From a virus, in IMG/VR virus record IMGVR_UViG_3300047457_001149, positions 1 to 64,000 of that record: a stretch of 64,000 nucleotides of DNA. The stretch is one strand, 5' to 3'. A program made the translations under genes and the position numbers. Below the pieces are notes generated by a model, which made no database searches, had not been told where the DNA came from, and saw only the letters and a list, made by a program, of their open reading frames with translations. Below, piece by piece: positions 58,201 through 64,000 of this stretch (its first letter is position 1; the number at the start of each line of letters is the position of its first letter).

Positions 58201-58967
58201 TGCAGGCTCTCAGCTGCCCGCTCAGCCATGCTGGCGCTGAATCCGACTCCGAGGGGCCCCGAGCCGACGGGCATGAAATGCGCTGACAGGTGCTCAATGC
58301 CGCGCGCGAAGCCCGCTTGCTGCATCCTTGGAGCCATGACTTGCTCCATGAATGTGTTCTGCGCAAAGGCGCCGGCTCCGAAGTGCTCCATGCCGAACAT
58401 GGCGCCGAGCCCGCCGATAGCGGCGCCAATTCCTCCGCCAAACTTTCCGCCCGCGTAAGCTCCGGCGAGGCCCGCCAGACCGACCGCGCCTACGCGGGCG
58501 CCGAGACCCGCGTAGGATGCTCGGTTGGCGTAGTTTTGTGCGCTCTCCGCTATCTCTTGTTCAACCGCCCCGGCGTACGGGGTGTTGAAGAGGCTCGGGG
58601 CGAAAGATCCGCCGAAGATGCCGGGGGACATCTGCGGTCCCGCGTACATAGGCGGCGGCGGGGGCATCGCGGGCGAGAAGGCCGAGCGCGGGTTGCCCAT
58701 CATCCCCATGTAGGGATTCGGCGTTTGCGGGCCCATCATGGCCGCGGGGGACGGATATCCCGCCATGCCTCCGAAGCCGGGCATGCCTGCCATAATGTTG
58801 TTGGCCGGCAGGATAGACATCGCCGCCCCGGGCCCGCCCATAGACAGGGCGGCGGCGATTTGTCCGGGAAAGACGACCGGCGGAGGAACGGCGATCGCAG
58901 CAGGCAAGAGGCCCGCCTGTTGCTGCATGGAGTTATAGCCGGGGTCCTGGCCATCTTCGAACGGCAT
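55233..58967 (-). CDS. Tape measure protein
   Basis: 1244 aa, directly downstream of the frameshifting tail-chaperone pair, the diagnostic place for a tape measure. The N-terminal 140 residues are Pro/Met/Gly-rich and unstructured. A strongly hydrophobic Gly/Ala stretch follows (GLGARVGAVGLAGLAGAYAGG, FGGGIGAAIGGLGAMFGMEHFGAG, about 150-200), as expected for a membrane-inserting segment. The rest is a long helical rod with many Ala, Arg, Glu and Gln. It sets tail length and probably enters the host envelope during DNA injection. Confidence 0.8.
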   Translation of the reverse strand: MPFEDGQDPGYNSMQQQAGLLPAAIAVPPPVVFPGQIAAALSMGGPGAAMSILPANNIMAGMPGFGGMAGYPSPAAMMGPQTPNPYMGMMGNPRSAFSPAMPPPPPMYAGPQMSPGIFGGSFAPSLFNTPYAGAVEQEIAESAQNYANRASYAGLGARVGAVGLAGLAGAYAGGKFGGGIGAAIGGLGAMFGMEHFGAGAFAQNTFMEQVMAPRMQQAGFARGIEHLSAHFMPVGSGPLGVGFSASMAERAAESLQNLGNSSTFRRETFDRFNASDVAGITQGAAHAGLMSGVGNVEQMTSRVRDVAKSLSAFMELAQEPDIQRALQTMGNLRTSGLNLSETLGAVQSGRAFARMAGTSFQEMLEVGGSAGAGMFQNFGMSAGAGTRAGMANLGMATMGQNAGYINPALMSALRGPQGLAAMYNQFSANMMGMPMLAPAMMTAGGGLNVSALQSLAAGGGNLFSMTGIGANNLSAMASNLGVGGLGMAVSMQPMLRDQISRILQSQGPFAQRNVEDSQILGLARGMGMRGTQGFITAARIAGLDENAAMARAMEVTSPTFYAAQRQEAATRMREAKADAERVREQNMPGVMDVLRQSRRVGGFISEVEHDIHGIETGLSRLTGGIEAQNYYFAPSSDLDRRRQSRLVRSGDFARYLQQRGNRPEGEISEMSLYDRMRIGYGLSQGTGRRGLLAMGEGFLLSGAMETATGGILGTDKELPLETLRQGARVFAEGGRMSQQLLHGTMRDEISAMGQMEATFGGGAAGERARSEFARRVATMGRGERLETMVGNAAFQTAFNMLPTAATNFISPGNLFGGELRTSGEYRQAFIASMRAAGRSEQEAARIFDRNPNLAIQQVAPEARLMMTDVQREGLEQGIELGQSMVPSRSRALHNFEEDRRRGAESLLGHSGSRASARALMSIMGNIEGVGPEGSAKAERTRHILASLGMANAAIRRGSPAQQESARRIIQSMSGELRRTVSREEYANIMSRAEGVSERFLTTEEGTLAARNFSQAIGSQRTAEGMLSAFREGETLMRSGQAGEDVVSSLDVLGNMGGPLADLARDRDAIGGMMGTRGGFSEARLSANIDELAADPSRMAQLQQQGRYGRVLADALRRHRRGDPNARGQINELLQLAGQQAGAEREKVRDTFGYRVRSAILGRENAEGFVNREVASAMNPTSSGERGAASQLLDSAAAEIEMRNEGIGGAGDPLLSSARELREAAQLFRDTISSAGMRGLLDSLP

Positions 58968-58976
58968 GCCCCAAGT

Positions 58977-59392
58977 CTACTTGTCTTCGCTGAAGGACGC
59001 GACGCGCTTGAGCGCCTCGGCCTCGCGAATCTTCTGCTCAGCCTGCTTCTGACTCTCGATCCTCAACCGCTCGCGCTCCTCGCGCTGATACTCAGGCATG
59101 TAACGGTCTTGGTAGAGCTCGGCTTCGTAGAGCTTCAGCCAGAGGTTGATGTCCTCGTGGATGGCCTTTTTACGCCGTATTATCTGCTCCGCGTCTGTTC
59201 CCATCTCGACGAGCAAAAAGATCATCCGCTCGAAAAGACGGGTCGTCAGAGACACTTCCGCGTACTTCAAGTTCTGCTCGCGGAAGATCATCTCCTGCAA
59301 AACCGCGTCTTGAAACGAGCCCGCCTTGGGCAGCTTTACGCCGTCCGCCGAGGCCTTGGCGCGAACCACCCCAGACGGGCGAATCAAAAACC
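58977..59392 (-). CDS. Tail assembly chaperone GT extension (read by -1 frameshift)
   Basis: 136 codons in the -1 frame relative to the 59384-60088 gene, beginning where ribosomes would re-enter after GGGTTTT (LIRPSGVVRAKASADGVKL...). The frame has no good start of its own, only candidates in the overlap without ribosome sites. The body is helical and charged (DINLWLKLYEAELYQDRYMPEYQREERERLRIESQ). Fused to the upstream gene it gives about 370 aa, as in lambda gpGT. It would hold the tape measure during tail assembly. The tape measure gene starts 10 nt after its stop. Confidence 0.78.
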
Positions 59393-60088
59393 CGAAGACG
59401 CCCCCTCGCTGAGGGCGGCGTAGGTCTTGTTGTCGAAGTCGACGAGCGCGCGGTAGAGGGCCTCGACCATCGGCCCCGCGATGAACCGATCGCAAAAAGC
59501 CAGGCGCTCTCGGAAGGCGCGGTCGTGGTCGCTCATCGGCTCGTCAGGAGCCGCCGTGGCGAGCGCCTTGTCGCGGTAGCGAACCAGTGAGCAGGCGAGC
59601 TGCACGCGGAGTCGCGCTTGATTGATGACTGCTTGATCAAAAGTCCGAACGTCGTCGAGGGCGTTAGCGACGCGCTGGTTGGAGGCGGCGTCGCGCGAGC
59701 GGAGAACCACCTTCAGACGCCCATGGTAGAGCGCGTACTCCTTCTCCCAGTAGCCCTGCTCAAGCACCTTGTCGAGGATCTCGTTGGCCTCATCCTCTTC
59801 CATGCCCGCGTTCTTGATGTTCCGCAGCCACCGCTCGGCCGGGGTCAGGCTGACGTACTCCTTGGCCTTGCTCTTGACCTCTTCGATCTGCTTCGCGCGC
59901 GCCTCTGGCTCGGCCTCAACCGGCATTTCGTTGAGCATCTGCTGCGCGAGCTGGTCTGCGGGATCGTTGGGATTGAAGACCGGGGTCTTGGGCGCGACCG
60001 CCTTGCCGGGAGCGGGAGTGGGAGCGGGAACCGGTGCCGGAGTCTTTTCGCCGTAAACGCCAGGGCGCCGAATGTCCTTGTTGGTCAT
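59384..60088 (-). CDS. Tail assembly chaperone (G-like)
   Basis: 234 aa from the ATG at 60088, with AGGTAAGGAAG upstream. A Pro/Ala-rich head (PAPVPAPTPAPGKAVAPKTP) is followed by a helical core (ADQLAQQMLNEMPVEAEPEARAKQIEE, LTPAERWLRNIKNAG, GRLKVVLRSRDAASNQRVANALDD, NQARLRVQLACSLVRYRDK). By analogy with lambda gpG it coats the tape measure during assembly. Some ribosomes shift frame at its last codons to make the longer GT product. It is the first gene of the leftward tail operon. Confidence 0.75.
   Translation of the reverse strand: MTNKDIRRPGVYGEKTPAPVPAPTPAPGKAVAPKTPVFNPNDPADQLAQQMLNEMPVEAEPEARAKQIEEVKSKAKEYVSLTPAERWLRNIKNAGMEEDEANEILDKVLEQGYWEKEYALYHGRLKVVLRSRDAASNQRVANALDDVRTFDQAVINQARLRVQLACSLVRYRDKALATAAPDEPMSDHDRAFRERLAFCDRFIAGPMVEALYRALVDFDNKTYAALSEGASSGF
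59387..59393 (-). other. -1 programmed frameshift site GGGTTTT
   Basis: On the minus strand the end of the chaperone gene reads TCG GGT TTT TGA. The heptamer G-GGT-TTT fits the X-XXY-YYZ slippery pattern and lies immediately before the zero-frame stop. Slippage by one base back gives GGG TTT TTG ATT and opens the 136-codon extension. The location just upstream of the tape measure gene is where most tailed phages carry this signal. Confidence 0.8.
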
Positions 60089-60112
60089 GCTCGTACTTCC
60101 TTACCTGTTTGT

Positions 60113-60120
60113 GGTATAGG
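60113..60120 (+). promoter_or_regulatory. Candidate bidirectional -10 (GGTATAGG)
   Basis: GGTATAGG lies in the 87-nt divergent gap between the tail operon (minus) and the DinG-like gene (plus). Plus-strand TATAGG and minus-strand CTATAC both resemble -10 boxes. It could serve either or both units. Motif evidence only. Confidence 0.3.
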
Positions 60121-60175
60121 TGATTTGGGAAGCCTACTCGCTTTCCGCGCAGGGGAGAAGCCCCGAGGAGAAATC

Positions 60176-62251
60176 ATGAGTGCAGCAGAGTGGTTGAACG
60201 ATTCAAGTCGTGGCATCGCGCGAGTTGTCCGACCTGGACAAGTTGCGATGGCCAAGCTGGTCGAGGAAGTCCTCACCAGCGAAAAGGGCGGGGTGGCGTT
60301 TCTGGAGGCAGGAACTGGCACAGGTAAGAGCTTCGCGTACTCAGTGCCGGCGATTCTCAGCGGCAAGCGCGTCGTTATCTCGACGGCGAAGAAGGCGCTA
60401 CAGAATCAGCTCGTCGAGAAGGATCTCCCCTTCTTGACGGGGAAGATCAAGCAGACTTCTTTTTCGCTCTTGAAGGGCAAGAACAACTACGCATGCGGGC
60501 TCCGCTTCAACGAGCTCCGGGAGAACGACGCGTTTACGCGGTTGCCCATCTTTGAGCAGAACGCCTTCGCGAACTGGATGGAGGCTGGCGGCTACCACGA
60601 CCTCTCGGACTTCACGCCGCCTTTCACGCTCGAAAGCATGGTGCGGGTCACCGAGTGCGTGCGGAAGAACTGCCCCTACGCCGAGTCGACGTGCGGGTAC
60701 GTCAAGGCGCGCGACGCGGCCATGGCCGCGCAGATCGTCGTCGTGAACCACGCGCTCCTCGCCTATGACCTCTCGGTCGGCGGCGGGAAGATCCTGGGGC
60801 CTTACGACGCGCTCATCATCGACGAGGGCCATCAGGCCCCGAAGTACTTCCGCGAGGCCTTCTCGCTGAAGCTGCATCACAAGCATCCGGAAGCGATCAA
60901 GCGGCTCTTCGACGGCACTGAGTTCGAGCCGCACGCGCTGCTGGAGCACATCTACAACTCGATCTTCACAACCGTGGCGCCCAAGAGCGAGCGCCTGAGT
61001 CTGACGGACAAGCTTCGCCAGTCGTTTGAAGACCTCTACACCGAGCTCGACAAGACTTACCGCAAGCTCAAGGCCCGCGGTCTTCTCGACGAGGACGACG
61101 GGGCGCAAGAGGCCGCCACAGCCGTAGCGGTCGCGCGGGCAAAGCTCAAGTCCGGCGCCACACTGGTGGACAAGAGCCGCAAGCTCGCGCAGATCGTGCT
61201 GGGCACGCACGTCGTCCGTGACGAAGAGGGTCAGATCATCGAGGGCGACGACACAGACTACCTCTGCTACGTCGAGAAGCGTGGGCGCGGCGAGGTCCCT
61301 GAGATCGTTGTCACTCCCGTTGAGGTTGGCCCGCTGATCGCTCCGGGGCTGCTTGGTCTCGGGCGCGTGGTGGTGACGAGCGCGACGCTAGCGACGCCAA
61401 ACGGCATGGACTACATGGCGCGCGAGTACGGGCTGACGCCCGGACAGGTCGCGATCAAGCAGGTCCTGGCCTCGCCGTTCGACTACAAGGCGCGGTCCAC
61501 CGCGTACGTGTCGTCGACGTCGCCGGACCCTTCGGGGCGCGGCGACGACTACTACTCGATGATGAGCGAGGAGATTCACGAGCTCCTCGTCGCGTCGAAG
61601 GGCGGCGCCTTCGTTCTCTGCGCCAGCTACGACGACATGAACAAGCTCGCGGACGGCTGCCGTGAGCTCCTGCGCGGGTCGCTCAAGGGAGCTGGCGCTC
61701 CGTACCTCGTCTCTACCCAGGTGGGCTCCCCGGAGCCTCTCCTTGACTGGTTCAAGAACACGCCGCGCGCCGTGCTCTTCGCCGTCAAGACTTTCTGGGA
61801 GGGCGTTGACGTACCTGGCCTCGGGCTTCGGCTCGTGGTCATTCCTCGTCTGCCGTTCCCTAACGCGGGCGACGTCGTTCTGCAGGCTCGAAAGAAGTTG
61901 GTGATGGACCGCCTCATCGAGAACGCAGGCTATGAAGAGAAGCGGGCCTCGCTGTCGGCCTGGGACTCTTTCGACTTCCAAGAGGCCATCATGGACCTCA
62001 AGCAAGGTGCTGGGCGGCTGATCCGCTCCGAGACGGACATGGGCGTGGTCGCGCTCCTTGACCGTCGGGCCTTTGGTACAACCAAGGGATATTCCAACAA
62101 GGTGCGAGCGGCGCTGCCGATGCCGACGACCAGTGACAAGGCCAAGGTGCTGCAGTTCCTGACGGCGCTCGCCGGCAAGGCGGCAGTACCGGAGCTTCCG
62201 CCTGTGCGCGGAGGCTCTACTCCGAAGCTCGACCGCTCGGGCGAGCTTTAA
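60176..62251 (+). CDS. DinG/XPD-like Fe-S helicase
   Basis: 691 aa from the ATG at 60176, with GAGGAG 5 nt upstream. Superfamily 2: LEAGTGTGKSFAYSVP (motif I, about 45-60), VVISTAKKALQNQL (Ia), QIVVVNHALLAYD, LIIDEGHQAP (DEGH box, about 212-221). Four Cys between motifs I and II (ACGLRF...CVRKNCPYAESTC) match the Fe-S cluster of DinG/XPD. C-terminal motifs include VLFAVKTFWEGVDVPG, RLPFP and QGAGRLIRSETDMG (motif VI with Q-x2-GR). A 5'-3' helicase able to unwind forks, R-loops or branched DNA. It starts the rightmost plus-strand cluster. Confidence 0.9.
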   Translation: MSAAEWLNDSSRGIARVVRPGQVAMAKLVEEVLTSEKGGVAFLEAGTGTGKSFAYSVPAILSGKRVVISTAKKALQNQLVEKDLPFLTGKIKQTSFSLLKGKNNYACGLRFNELRENDAFTRLPIFEQNAFANWMEAGGYHDLSDFTPPFTLESMVRVTECVRKNCPYAESTCGYVKARDAAMAAQIVVVNHALLAYDLSVGGGKILGPYDALIIDEGHQAPKYFREAFSLKLHHKHPEAIKRLFDGTEFEPHALLEHIYNSIFTTVAPKSERLSLTDKLRQSFEDLYTELDKTYRKLKARGLLDEDDGAQEAATAVAVARAKLKSGATLVDKSRKLAQIVLGTHVVRDEEGQIIEGDDTDYLCYVEKRGRGEVPEIVVTPVEVGPLIAPGLLGLGRVVVTSATLATPNGMDYMAREYGLTPGQVAIKQVLASPFDYKARSTAYVSSTSPDPSGRGDDYYSMMSEEIHELLVASKGGAFVLCASYDDMNKLADGCRELLRGSLKGAGAPYLVSTQVGSPEPLLDWFKNTPRAVLFAVKTFWEGVDVPGLGLRLVVIPRLPFPNAGDVVLQARKKLVMDRLIENAGYEEKRASLSAWDSFDFQEAIMDLKQGAGRLIRSETDMGVVALLDRRAFGTTKGYSNKVRAALPMPTTSDKAKVLQFLTALAGKAAVPELPPVRGGSTPKLDRSGEL

Positions 62252-62296
62252 CCCGGTAAAGTAGCGCGCGCCGGAGAGTACCTGTAGACTCCGGGC

Positions 62297-62767
62297 GTGT
62301 TCCCCGACGTCCCTGATCGCCTCCCGACGTGCGTCTGCGTCAAGTGCCGGCTGCCGATCAAAGACAAGCACGCGGTCGTGCAAGTCTTGTCGGCAGCCGG
62401 CATCGGGCCAGGGCCGGGCACCGGGCGTACCGTACACATCAATGAGATCGCCGAAGCGGCCCACTTGGACTGCGCGCGACCGGCGCTCACGTTGAGTGCG
62501 GACGCGATTCCGCGAACCAAGCTCAAGCCAGGAGACCCACCGCACGTGCCCCAGATGTCCCCCGACTACCAGTGCGTCCGCTGCGGCAAGGTCTACGGGC
62601 GCGCGGACCGATTCATCCAGGTCTACCGAGCAGAGGGGATCGCAGTTGATCCGGAAACAAAGGCGCCCGCGCTTCGCTGCTCTGACGGCTACGAGACCTC
62701 CCACCTTGACTGCTCTGACCCGCAGCTGAAAGGCGAGGGGAGCCTGGTACTTGTGGGGACGGCATGA
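62297..62767 (+). CDS. Protein with two CxxC zinc motifs
   Basis: 156 aa from a GTG at 62297. Two similar halves: CVKCRLPIKDKHAVVQVLSAAGIGPG...AHLDC (about 14-60) and CVRCGKVYGRADRFIQVYRAEGIAVD...SHLDC (about 93-140). Each has a CxxC and a downstream HxxC, so it is an internal duplication that can bind two zinc ions. No ribosome site precedes the GTG, and a TAGACT box ends just 6 nt before it, so the mRNA may be nearly leaderless. Function unknown; nucleic-acid binding is plausible. Confidence 0.7.
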   Translation: MFPDVPDRLPTCVCVKCRLPIKDKHAVVQVLSAAGIGPGPGTGRTVHINEIAEAAHLDCARPALTLSADAIPRTKLKPGDPPHVPQMSPDYQCVRCGKVYGRADRFIQVYRAEGIAVDPETKAPALRCSDGYETSHLDCSDPQLKGEGSLVLVGTA

Positions 62768-63243
62768 GCCAGAAAGGCGTCGTTAACCCTTGGGCGAACC
62801 AAAAAAAGAAGGGCGCGGCTGATAGCGTTCAAGAGCGTCTCGCCGGAAAGGCCCGCGAAGGAAAGACGCCAGTATCGCTTCAAGGGCGGCTCTACTCGAT
62901 CTTAGTGACGCTGCCGGTGCGCTTTCAAGAAAGCAAAGACGCTGACGTAGCTGCGCGGCATGTGATGGGCGAGTTCCTGCAGAAGAGCCAAAACACCCCG
63001 CTCGCGCAGCTCCTACTCCAGCAAAAGGTGAGCGTCAAAGAGTCGGATCTGATTGGGCCGAAGGTGACTTTTGAGTTTGGTCCTGTTCAGCTGCACGCTG
63101 CCGCCAGCTCTTCCGACTTGAATCTGGCCTTAGCCTTCGGCATTGATCGGCTCGCCCTCGCGCTCACGGAAGGGCGTGTGCGCAATAAGTCCCTTGAGAA
63201 CTTGATGAAGGAGCACTTCCTTGAAGTGCTGCGGAACGTCTAG
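62764..63243 (+). CDS. Hypothetical protein
   Basis: 159 aa, ATG overlapping the previous stop by 4 nt. N-terminal basic segment (NPWANQKKKGAADSVQERLAGKAREGK), then a structured part (LQGRLYSILVTLPVRFQESKDADVAARHVMGEFLQ, VSVKESDLIGPKVTFEFGPVQLHAAASSSDLNLALAFGIDRLALAL). It has an alpha/beta look with no recognised motif. Co-transcribed with the zinc-motif protein and the small downstream genes. Confidence 0.72.
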   Translation: MSQKGVVNPWANQKKKGAADSVQERLAGKAREGKTPVSLQGRLYSILVTLPVRFQESKDADVAARHVMGEFLQKSQNTPLAQLLLQQKVSVKESDLIGPKVTFEFGPVQLHAAASSSDLNLALAFGIDRLALALTEGRVRNKSLENLMKEHFLEVLRNV

Positions 63244-63250
63244 GAGAAGC

Positions 63251-63496
63251 ATGAACACGATCAAGTGCGGCGACTGTGTCTTCTTTGACCAGCGCGAGAA
63301 GTTCACTCCTCGCGGGCCAAAGCCCGCGTGGTACGGGTGGTGTGCGAAGAAGTCGATCTATCCCCACCGCGCTCCGGACGGCATGGTCATTCCTGAGGGA
63401 GCTACAAGGGCGGCCGAGGATGCGACCATGAGCTCGCCTGTGATCGTGGACCCGAAGAAAGCCGTGGGGACCTGTACGGAGGTGGTGAGGAAGTGA
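63251..63496 (+). CDS. Small Cys-rich protein
   Basis: 81 aa, ATG at 63251 with AGGAG 5 nt upstream. IKCGDCVFFDQ at the N terminus, WYGWCAKKSIYP in the middle and VGTCTEVV near the end give four Cys in the pattern of small metal-binding phage proteins (CxxCxxF...WCxx...C). The role is unknown. Confidence 0.72.
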   Translation: MNTIKCGDCVFFDQREKFTPRGPKPAWYGWCAKKSIYPHRAPDGMVIPEGATRAAEDATMSSPVIVDPKKAVGTCTEVVRK

Positions 63497-63894
63497 TGGA
63501 ACCGAAGGTTTACGTTCCAGGGCAGGATCGCAAGGCGGACGACCTGATCAAGCTCTATGACAAGATCAACACGTCTCCCGCCGCTGAGCGCACGATCGGC
63601 GAAGAGCGGTCGGTCAAAGATCCCTTCGGCATTGAGAAACGAGGCGAGCCGAAGGACGACTACGAGGCGGGCAAGAGCGCCGCTGAGCGCTTCACGAAGT
63701 TTTTCGGACTGCTGGTCCAGGACTTCGAGCTCGCCCCGCGCGCCGCGCTCTTCGCCGCTGAGCTGACGTTCCTCAACATCTTCAACGCCGACGATCTCCC
63801 GCTTCCTGAGGAGGAGGTCGAGGCGGCGCGCAAGGCGGCGTTCGACTACTACACGAAGAGCCGCGCGCTGATTCCTTCTACGGCCAAGCGGTGA
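63496..63894 (+). CDS. Hypothetical protein
   Basis: 132 aa, ATG at 63496 overlapping the previous TGA by one base (TGATG), with GAGGA upstream. Helical and acidic: DDLIKLYDKINTSPAAERTIGEERSVKDPFG, SAAERFTKFFGLLVQDFELAPRAALFAAELTFLNIFNADDLPLPEEEVEAARKAAFDYY. No family recognised. Coupled to the following partial gene by a GTGA overlap. Confidence 0.72.
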   Translation: MEPKVYVPGQDRKADDLIKLYDKINTSPAAERTIGEERSVKDPFGIEKRGEPKDDYEAGKSAAERFTKFFGLLVQDFELAPRAALFAAELTFLNIFNADDLPLPEEEVEAARKAAFDYYTKSRALIPSTAKR

Positions 63895-64000
63895 TCGAGC
63901 ACTTCGAGTACTGCTACCTCGTGCATCGAGCCCACGAGGTTCGGCGCATGGCCGAACGGGCCAAGGCCGAGGGAGAAGAGTTTCACGTCTCGAACGCCTT
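63891..64000 (+). CDS. Partial hypothetical protein, runs off the window
   Basis: Starts at a GTG that overlaps the previous stop (GTGA) and stays open for 36 codons: VIEHFEYCYLVHRAHEVRRMAERAKAEGEEFHVSNA. The C terminus is outside the window. The start is supported by the overlap pattern used throughout this cluster. Confidence 0.55.
   Translation, partial: MIEHFEYCYLVHRAHEVRRMAERAKAEGEEFHVSNA

Larger units (their letters stand above)
1653..59344. repeat. Dispersed 10-bp word TTTACGNCGT, 26 exact copies
   Basis: Exact copies (either strand) start at 1653, 2824, 4221, 5709, 6795, 9276, 12598, 15860, 18026, 21563, 22229, 26209, 27817, 28310, 31111, 32745, 33250, 35392, 36150, 39261, 40075, 42349, 47513, 52852, 59169 and 59335. 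The sixth-to-eighth bases are GSC in 22 copies and GWC in 4. Eleven read TTTACG on the plus strand and fifteen on the minus. Most lie inside genes and encode different residues in different frames. The word is one half plus the centre of a 13-bp palindrome, TTTACGNCGTAAA. Numerous one-mismatch copies also occur. Counted by eye, so a few may be missed. Confidence 0.85.

Noticed and set aside
59618-60175. Upstream extension of the DinG-like gene
   Set aside because: It overlaps the tail chaperone gene on the other strand. The ATG at 60176 has GAGGAG and starts the helicase domain at the expected distance.
62268-62291. Short inverted repeat CCGGAG...CTCCGG before the zinc-motif gene as an operator
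   Set aside because: Six-base arms occur often by chance in GC-rich DNA and no second copy was seen elsewhere.
1-64000. CRISPR arrays, tRNA genes, rRNA genes, integrase or attachment sites
   Set aside because: I looked for regular repeats with spacers, tRNA T-loop patterns and integrase motifs and saw none. The dispersed 10-mer is not regularly spaced, so it is not a CRISPR repeat.

Overview
The window is part of a large, gene-dense tailed-phage genome (Caudoviricetes) with high GC (about 60% by eye). It carries a portal, a terminase large subunit, a tape measure with a frameshifted tail chaperone, gp25-like and J-like baseplate proteins, and a replication module. No integrase, tRNA, rRNA or CRISPR array was seen. 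The host cannot be named from the sequence; a high-GC bacterium is likely. The gp25/J-type baseplate suggests a contractile tail. Major capsid and sheath genes were not recognised and may lie outside the window.

Layout. (1) 1-9784, minus strand: an operon built around a phage-encoded multisubunit RNA polymerase. A 1656-residue protein joins beta to the N-terminal half of beta', ending after the catalytic NLDYDGD motif. The C-terminal half of beta' is a separate gene. Between them lie a ferritin-like protein and two small unknown proteins. The beta part contains an inserted inorganic-pyrophosphatase-like domain. (2) 9811-10088, plus: a tiny peptide and a 57-aa protein, closed by a perfect 18-bp hairpin. 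(3) 10109-12255, minus: a small CxxC protein and the portal. (4) 12280-17300, plus: SNF2 helicase, proline-rich partner, RecB/Cas4-like nuclease, a zinc ribbon, an overlapping small ORF and a ParB-like protein. (5) 17301-18125, minus: a sigma-70 family factor. (6) 18193-29212, plus: replication genes (Cys-rich protein, second RecB-like nuclease, primase-helicase, UDG-like/exonuclease/PolA fusion, DEDDh exonuclease), then a duplicated cassette of small accessory genes. (7) 29280-35032, minus: terminase and virion-type proteins. (8) 35031-36253, plus: RuvC-like resolvase and an unknown. (9) 36250-60088, minus: fibre, baseplate, a second sigma-like factor, tape measure and tail chaperones. (10) 60176-64000, plus: DinG-like helicase and small genes, running off the edge.

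Working picture (inference): the phage supplies its own polymerase core and two sigma-like factors, so it could transcribe at least part of its genome without the host sigma. The InPase-like insert may remove the pyrophosphate made by transcription. Both the fused polymerase architecture and the insertion look unusual.

A second unexplained signal is the 10-bp word TTTACGNCGT. I counted 26 exact copies over both strands, against roughly 0.3 expected from base composition. The copies lie mostly inside genes, in several reading frames and both orientations, so they are selected as DNA. A lone ParB-like protein is one candidate reader.
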